From assembly GCF_003987135.1 (NCBI RefSeq), contig NZ_PIPJ01000002.1, positions 186,001 through 250,000 of the forward strand: a stretch of DNA of 64,000 nucleotides, given 5' to 3'. A program made the position numbers and the translations under genes. The notes beneath the pieces were generated by a model, which was not told where the DNA came from, did not search any database, and worked only from the letters and a program-made list of their open reading frames with translations. This document shows, piece after piece, positions 58,899-64,000 of the stretch. Numbering within the stretch: position 1 is the first letter of the stretch; every line of letters begins with the position of its first letter. Source of the DNA: Aliidiomarina iranensis. GTDB taxonomy: Bacteria > Pseudomonadota > Gammaproteobacteria > Enterobacterales > Alteromonadaceae.

Positions 58899-61800
58899 TA
58901 TTGATTGATACCACATTTCTGGCCAAGCAATGTAAGTTCGCGCAGTGCCACCGAGAACTTCGCGAACTCGTGGCTCTTCGTTGTTTTGAAGTCAGCCAAG
59001 GTTTGCTTCCAACGCAGAACATAGTTACGGTTTGCCTCTAACCACGCCGCTAACATTGCATCGGCATCGGTGCCCTCTTCTGAGTACTTCAGTAAGGTAA
59101 CCGTGAGTAACCGTTGTTGCCAATCCAGTTCTTCACGGAATGCAGCTCGGGCTAATGCCTGCCAATGGTTCGCAACCGGTTGCTTGTTCACTTGATCGAG
59201 GAACCAATGAATTTGAATCTCGGCGCCTAAACGGAAATAGCTTTCTGAAACCAAGGATATCTTCTGCCCCGTTTCATCGGCTACTTCGGCAATATCCATT
59301 GCTGAGAACACAGTGCTCAAGATACTAACTTGCTGAGCTAATTTCGCCGGTACACCCTGCTCTTTTAACTTCTCAATGTTTGTTTCAATTCCAGATTTCT
59401 CCGCCTCAGACATGTAGTTCAAGGCATTCTTCTGCAAATCATCAAAAGCTTTCTGGTAGAAATCAATATGCTCTTGAATTGAGTTGAATTTCGGATTCCG
59501 ATGACGCAAGAACCAGCGCGTAGCTCGCCGCACCATTCTCCGTACCTGGAACAAAATTTGGTTTTGCACGTTTGCTGGAATTTTATTATTCAGTTTTTCA
59601 ACTTCAGCCCATATCTTCCGGCTCGCAAACACCTCACGTGCAATGATATAAGCAGCCGCAATCTCAGGCACCGAAGCGCCTGTTGCTTCTTGTTTGCGGT
59701 AAACAAAGTTCGGCCCCATATCATTAACAATGTTGTTCGCTAACTTAGTGGCAATTATTTGCCCCTTCAACGGGTGATCGTTCATCGCATCGCTAAACTG
59801 CTCTTGTAATTCGCGAGGGAATGAGGCAACCAGCTCTTTAGCGTGAAACGGGTCGTTAGTAATGTCATCAACTACTAATTCCTCTTTCAACACCATCTTG
59901 CCGTAGGCATTTAGAACTGCCAACTCCGGCCGAGTTAGCCCTTTACCTGAAGCTGTTCGTTCCGCCAAATTATCGTCATCAGGCAAGAACTCTAACGCCC
60001 GATCCAGTAGGCCTTCTTTCTCCAAATGATGAATGAAACGCTGCATCTCTTTAATTTGATCCGCACCACGCATCAGGGTAACCGACATAGATTGTGTTTG
60101 CCGATTACAATCATTTAGAACAATTTCCGAAACCTGATCCGTCATATCAAACAATAATTTATCGCGCTGCTTCTTGGTTAATTTGCCCGATGTAACTAAA
60201 CCGTTGAGAAGGATTTTGATATTTACTTCGTTATCCGAACAATCTACGCCACCCACGTTATCGATGAAATCAGTGTTAATACGGCCACCTTGCATGGCAA
60301 ATTCAATTCGCCCTAGCTGGGTGAAGCCTAGGTTGCCACCCTCACCAATAATTTTGCAGCGTAAATCTTTCCCGTTAATCCGCAGTGGATCGTTCGCGCG
60401 ATCACCAACTTCCGCGTCAGTTTCTTTGCTACCCTTCACATAGGTACCAATACCGCCGTTCCATATCAAATCAACTTCCGACATCAACAAAGCACGAATC
60501 AACTCGTTCGGTGCCATGCTGCGCTTTTGTGTACCCAGCAAACGCTTCATTTGGGTGCTAAGTTCAATTGATTTAGCACTCCGTGAGAAAATACCACCGC
60601 CTTCACTAATCAACGATTTATCGTAATCTTCCCAACTAGAGCGTGGCAGTTGAAACATGCGTTCGCGTTCTTTGAACGATTTTTTGGTATCTGGCTCTGG
60701 GTCGATGAAAATGTGCATGTGGTTAAACGCTGCCACAAGTTTGGTTTTCTCCGATAGCAACATACCGTTACCGAATACATCCCCCGCCATATCGCCGATA
60801 CCGATACAGGTAAACTCAGTTTTCTGACAATCGATACCCATCTCGCGGAAATGCCGTTTCACAGATTCCCATGCACCGCGCGCGGTAATGCCCATTTTCT
60901 TGTGGTCATAGCCCACAGAACCGCCAGATGCAAAGGCATCGCCTAGCCAATGGTTATATTCTGCAGAAATACCATTAGCGATATCAGAGAAAGTAGCCGT
61001 ACCTTTATCTGCTGCTACTACTAAATAAGGGTCATCTTCATCATGGCGTACAACATTTTCTGGGTGAACAACCTCACCTTCAATGATGTTATCGGTAATA
61101 TCTAGAAGCGCGCGAATGAAGGTGCGATAACACGCCTTACCTTCTTCAAACATCGCCTCGCGCTCTTCCGGCAATTGCTTACATACAAAGCCACCCTTGG
61201 CGCCAACCGGCACAATAACCGTGTTTTTCACCTGTTGCGCTTTTACTAGACCTAGCACCTCAGTACGGAAATCCTCGCGCCGATCCGACCAACGCAACCC
61301 GCCTCGTGCAACTTTACCGCCGCGTAAATGCACACCCTCAACACGGGGCGAATACACAAAAATCTCATACTTCGGCAGCGGTAATGGCATCTCTGCTATT
61401 AACTCGGGAAGGAATTTCACAGAAACGTAAGGCTTCTCGTTGCCATCGGCATCAAGTTGGAAGAAGTTGGTGCGCAGCGCCGCCTGAATTAAATCCAAAT
61501 AACGGCAAATAATACGGTCATCATCGAGGCTCGATACGTTCTCAAGTTCAGCCTGAATTTTAGCCACCAAGTTTTCAACTTTTTTGGCAACACCCTTCAC
61601 ACCGGGTTCAAATCGGGTGTAAAACAACTTCACTAACAGCTTCGCAATCTTGGGATAGCGCGTGAACGTACTTTCTATATAGCTTTGGCTGAAAGTAACG
61701 CCAATTTGGCGCATATATTTGGCGAACATGCGTAAGATAATAACGTGGCGGCCTTCCATACCAGCGCCTAAAATCAACCTATTAAAGCCATCATCCTCGT

Positions 61801-63742
61801 AATCACCCGACCACACTTTCGCAAAGGAATTTTGGAAGTTATCCCGGCTTCCATCCAAATCAAGTTTGCCTGCGGTGTGGAGCATAAAGAAATCTAACAC
61901 CCAAAAAACATGGCCATTCGCATCTTTTATTTGATAAGGGCTTTCGTTGATTATACGTAAACCAAAGTTCTCCAACATGGGCAATACATCCGATAAATGA
62001 ATTGGCTCATCACGGTGGAATAACTTTAATTTAACTCGGTTTGAATCATCCTGAACTTCTTGCGCGCGATAAAACAACATACCTAATCGGTGTTCATCAT
62101 CAAGGGCTTCAAGTTGATCGATATCAGCTAAGGCTACTGCGGGTAAAACTTCTTCTTTGTAGGCGCGCGGAAAGCCCTCGGCATATCGGCTCATAAGCTC
62201 TCGAGCCTTTACCTCACCTTTGCTAGTAATAAGTAAACTTTCAAAATTATCTTCCCAGCTCCGCGAAGCTTCGGTTAAGTTTTGCTCAAGTTCTTTCACG
62301 TTAATTTCCTGTCCACTGTCTTCTACGCGCACAATGTATTGTGTTCTTGCAAGTGCTGATTCTGAGAAGTAGGTTGTAAAATCAACCTCTTCTTTGCTAC
62401 CCAATGTTCGGGCTAGGATCTTCTGTGTTTTTATTCGAAGAGCCGTGTTATAGCGCTCTTTAGGTACATAAACCATAGCGGTAATGAAACGGCCAAAAAT
62501 ATCGCGGCGAAGAAAAATCCGGGTAATATCACGCTCTTGAATCTGGAAAACTCCCAACGCAGTTTTCAGTAGATCTTCGATGCTGCTTTGCACTATTTCA
62601 TCACGCGGATAGGTTTGCATGATATTCAAAAGTGCTTTACTCGCGTGAGTACCTCGAGCATATCGAGAGTTAGCTAATACGGCTTCAACTTTATCTTTTA
62701 CTAACGGGATATCCATCACACTATCGTTGTAAAAGCTTGCCGCATATAGACCGATAAAGCGATCTTCACCAACCACCTCGCCTTTTTCATTAAAGCGTTT
62801 AATACCAATGTAATCGGAATGCGCCGGGCGATGCACCCGAGAGCGCGTATTCGCTTTGGTGAGCAACAATATCTCGTCACTGGAGAGTGCTGTACTTCGC
62901 GCCAATTTACCCATCGCCGAGAGCTGGCGGGGTTCTGAACGTTCGCTATTCTTTAATAAACCGAGGCTACTACCCTTATCTTGCACAATCTCATAGTCGC
63001 CTTCAGTTGCTTTCACTGAATAGCTACGATAACCCACTAAAGTGAAATTATCGTCGGCTAACCAAGAGAGAAAACGTTTGGCTTGCGCAAGTTTCTCTTT
63101 CGCTCCGGGGAATTTGTTGTTCTCTAAATTTTTCGCAATATCGGCAAGTTTTTCACGCATTGGCTGCCAATCACTTACCGCTAGTGCAACGTCATCCATC
63201 ACTGACACCAACTCTTCTTTCAGTGCCTTGCGCGCACCTTCATCACTCTGCCTGTCAACCTCAATCAAAAATACGGTATCAGTTTGCGCATCTTTATCGG
63301 TTACTCCGGAAGGTAAAATTTCACACACGCGCTGTTGCTCACACCGCCGATGCACAAGTGGTGCGTGCAACAATAGCTGGGAGTTTATTCCCAAGCGATT
63401 CAACGCCATGCGCACTGAATCAACCATAAATGGCATATCGGTTTGAATAATTTCAATAATGGTATGAGGTGATTCCCAGCCATATTGGCTTACGTCTGGG
63501 TTATATACTTTTACTGTGGCTTTCGTATTTGATTCGTATTCATTAAAACTGTGCCAAAGCCCAACGATTGCGCCATAAATGTTGCTGTAATCGCGGCCCA
63601 TCAAATCGTCCCGCGAAACATTCCGGTAGAGGCGTTGAGCGAACTCATCGACAAGCGGCGCGCTCTCTTTAGAAAGTTTTTGATGGATGGTTTCTGATAC
63701 TTTTTCGAGGATTACCGGTATTTGCGTATTAACCGATGCCAT
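58898..63742 (-). CDS. gdhB: NAD-specific glutamate dehydrogenase, large (180-kDa) class
   Basis: Oxidative deamination of glutamate to 2-oxoglutarate. 1614 residues. The N-terminal regulatory region contains ACT-like segments. The catalytic GDH core lies in the middle ([60 protein letters not shown]), followed by a long helical C-terminal domain. The length matches Pseudomonas and Streptomyces GdhB (about 1620-1650). ATG 63742 has AAGGA 9 bases upstream; a start 72 bases further up lacks support. Coupled to pyrD. Confidence 0.95.
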   Translation of the reverse strand: MASVNTQIPVILEKVSETIHQKLSKESAPLVDEFAQRLYRNVSRDDLMGRDYSNIYGAIVGLWHSFNEYESNTKATVKVYNPDVSQYGWESPHTIIEIIQTDMPFMVDSVRMALNRLGINSQLLLHAPLVHRRCEQQRVCEILPSGVTDKDAQTDTVFLIEVDRQSDEGARKALKEELVSVMDDVALAVSDWQPMREKLADIAKNLENNKFPGAKEKLAQAKRFLSWLADDNFTLVGYRSYSVKATEGDYEIVQDKGSSLGLLKNSERSEPRQLSAMGKLARSTALSSDEILLLTKANTRSRVHRPAHSDYIGIKRFNEKGEVVGEDRFIGLYAASFYNDSVMDIPLVKDKVEAVLANSRYARGTHASKALLNIMQTYPRDEIVQSSIEDLLKTALGVFQIQERDITRIFLRRDIFGRFITAMVYVPKERYNTALRIKTQKILARTLGSKEEVDFTTYFSESALARTQYIVRVEDSGQEINVKELEQNLTEASRSWEDNFESLLITSKGEVKARELMSRYAEGFPRAYKEEVLPAVALADIDQLEALDDEHRLGMLFYRAQEVQDDSNRVKLKLFHRDEPIHLSDVLPMLENFGLRIINESPYQIKDANGHVFWVLDFFMLHTAGKLDLDGSRDNFQNSFAKVWSGDYEDDGFNRLILGAGMEGRHVIILRMFAKYMRQIGVTFSQSYIESTFTRYPKIAKLLVKLFYTRFEPGVKGVAKKVENLVAKIQAELENVSSLDDDRIICRYLDLIQAALRTNFFQLDADGNEKPYVSVKFLPELIAEMPLPLPKYEIFVYSPRVEGVHLRGGKVARGGLRWSDRREDFRTEVLGLVKAQQVKNTVIVPVGAKGGFVCKQLPEEREAMFEEGKACYRTFIRALLDITDNIIEGEVVHPENVVRHDEDDPYLVVAADKGTATFSDIANGISAEYNHWLGDAFASGGSVGYDHKKMGITARGAWESVKRHFREMGIDCQKTEFTCIGIGDMAGDVFGNGMLLSEKTKLVAAFNHMHIFIDPEPDTKKSFKERERMFQLPRSSWEDYDKSLISEGGGIFSRSAKSIELSTQMKRLLGTQKRSMAPNELIRALLMSEVDLIWNGGIGTYVKGSKETDAEVGDRANDPLRINGKDLRCKIIGEGGNLGFTQLGRIEFAMQGGRINTDFIDNVGGVDCSDNEVNIKILLNGLVTSGKLTKKQRDKLLFDMTDQVSEIVLNDCNRQTQSMSVTLMRGADQIKEMQRFIHHLEKEGLLDRALEFLPDDDNLAERTASGKGLTRPELAVLNAYGKMVLKEELVVDDITNDPFHAKELVASFPRELQEQFSDAMNDHPLKGQIIATKLANNIVNDMGPNFVYRKQEATGASVPEIAAAYIIAREVFASRKIWAEVEKLNNKIPANVQNQILFQVRRMVRRATRWFLRHRNPKFNSIQEHIDFYQKAFDDLQKNALNYMSEAEKSGIETNIEKLKEQGVPAKLAQQVSILSTVFSAMDIAEVADETGQKISLVSESYFRLGAEIQIHWFLDQVNKQPVANHWQALARAAFREELDWQQRLLTVTLLKYSEEGTDADAMLAAWLEANRNYVLRWKQTLADFKTTKSHEFAKFSVALRELTLLGQKCGINQ

Positions 63743-63871
63743 GGTGATTAATCCTTGTCTGCAGGCGAAAAATAAATGGCTGGCCAACCGTTTACAACGG
63801 TCGGTCTTAAACATTTATATTGTCGGCCTTTAGACAAGGAAAAGCAACGTATAAGCAGCTGGTGCGAGGAG

Positions 63872-64000
63872 TTAATTATCCGTTAAGGTTTGATTCACCT
63901 TCTCATATAGGTCTGGTGCTAAATTCGGTAGTTTACTCAAACTCACTAGCTGCGATTTCAACATAGCCTGCTGGTTCTCTGGTAACCTGCGCCATTTCAA
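63872..64000 (-). CDS. pepN: Aminopeptidase N, C-terminal end (rest outside the window)
   Basis: Only the last 42 residues and the stop are visible: LPENQQAMLKSQL, then SKLPNLAPDLYEKVNQTLTDN. The LxPDLYEK ending and the position beside pyrD/gdhB agree with PepN of gammaproteobacteria, whose E. coli gene is also near pyrD. The zinc-binding part is beyond the window, so the name rests on the tail and synteny. Confidence 0.7.
   Translation of the reverse strand: MKWRRLPENQQAMLKSQLVSLSKLPNLAPDLYEKVNQTLTDN

Noticed and set aside
61197-61512. Antisense frames inside gdhB
   Set aside because: They lie opposite strongly conserved gdhB sequence and show no independent start signals; they are by-products of codon bias.

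Overview
The window looks like a chromosomal segment of a marine or halophilic gammaproteobacterium of the Alteromonadales type, possibly Idiomarina or a relative. This is an inference. It rests on the argininosuccinate lyase/[17 protein letters not shown] fusion, on Escherichia/Shewanella-like gene neighbourhoods, on heavy investment in amino-acid catabolism (leucine dehydrogenase and a 180-kDa NAD-dependent glutamate dehydrogenase), and on a moderate, even base composition. I see no insertion sequence, prophage, CRISPR array, integrase or rRNA operon. It is almost entirely ordinary core genome.

Layout. 1-2.7 kb: end of argG and the argH-GNAT fusion (arginine synthesis). 2.7-9.8 kb: asnS, then the biotin cluster, with bioA divergent from bioBFCD across a shared control region. 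9.8-13.7 kb: peptidase E, the htpX heat-shock protease behind an RpoH-like promoter, a flavin reductase-like protein, and a class II DAHP synthase. 13.9-21.3 kb: a DUF1338 (2-oxoadipate dioxygenase-like) protein, the ppsR/ppsA pair and a YdiJ-type D-2-hydroxyglutarate dehydrogenase. 21.3-23.3 kb: leucine dehydrogenase and a small DUF4826-like protein. 23.4-28.8 kb: roxA, purB, hflD, mnmA and rluE (translation quality control and purines).

28.9-41 kb: a polytopic membrane protein, a Bax-type glucosaminidase, ttcA, uspE and fnr, then the whole cbb3 oxidase locus (a TauE/SafE-like protein, ccoS, ccoI, ccoH, ccoP, ccoQ, ccoO, ccoN). It pairs the oxygen sensor FNR with the high-affinity oxidase and its copper-supply proteins. 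41-46 kb: a lipoprotein, a MaoC-like dehydratase, NfeD and paraslipin (membrane partners), and two outer-membrane beta-barrels. 46-64 kb: a block syntenic with the E. coli ycbZ-fabA-rmf-uup-rlmKL-zapC-pyrD-pepN region, with initiator tRNA, a cardiolipin synthase, a DUF3466 surface protein and gdhB inserted.

The most useful regulatory observations are: a near-perfect FabR-type palindrome lying exactly between the -35 and -10 of fabA; an RpoH promoter before htpX; a BirA-like operator over the bioB -35; and a candidate FNR box upstream of ccoN. I found no wholly new multi-gene system. The best leads for something undescribed are the link between the DUF1338 and YdiJ enzymes, the 11-bp periodic repeats and overlapping leader ORF before the Lon-like protease, and several unrecognised membrane or envelope proteins.
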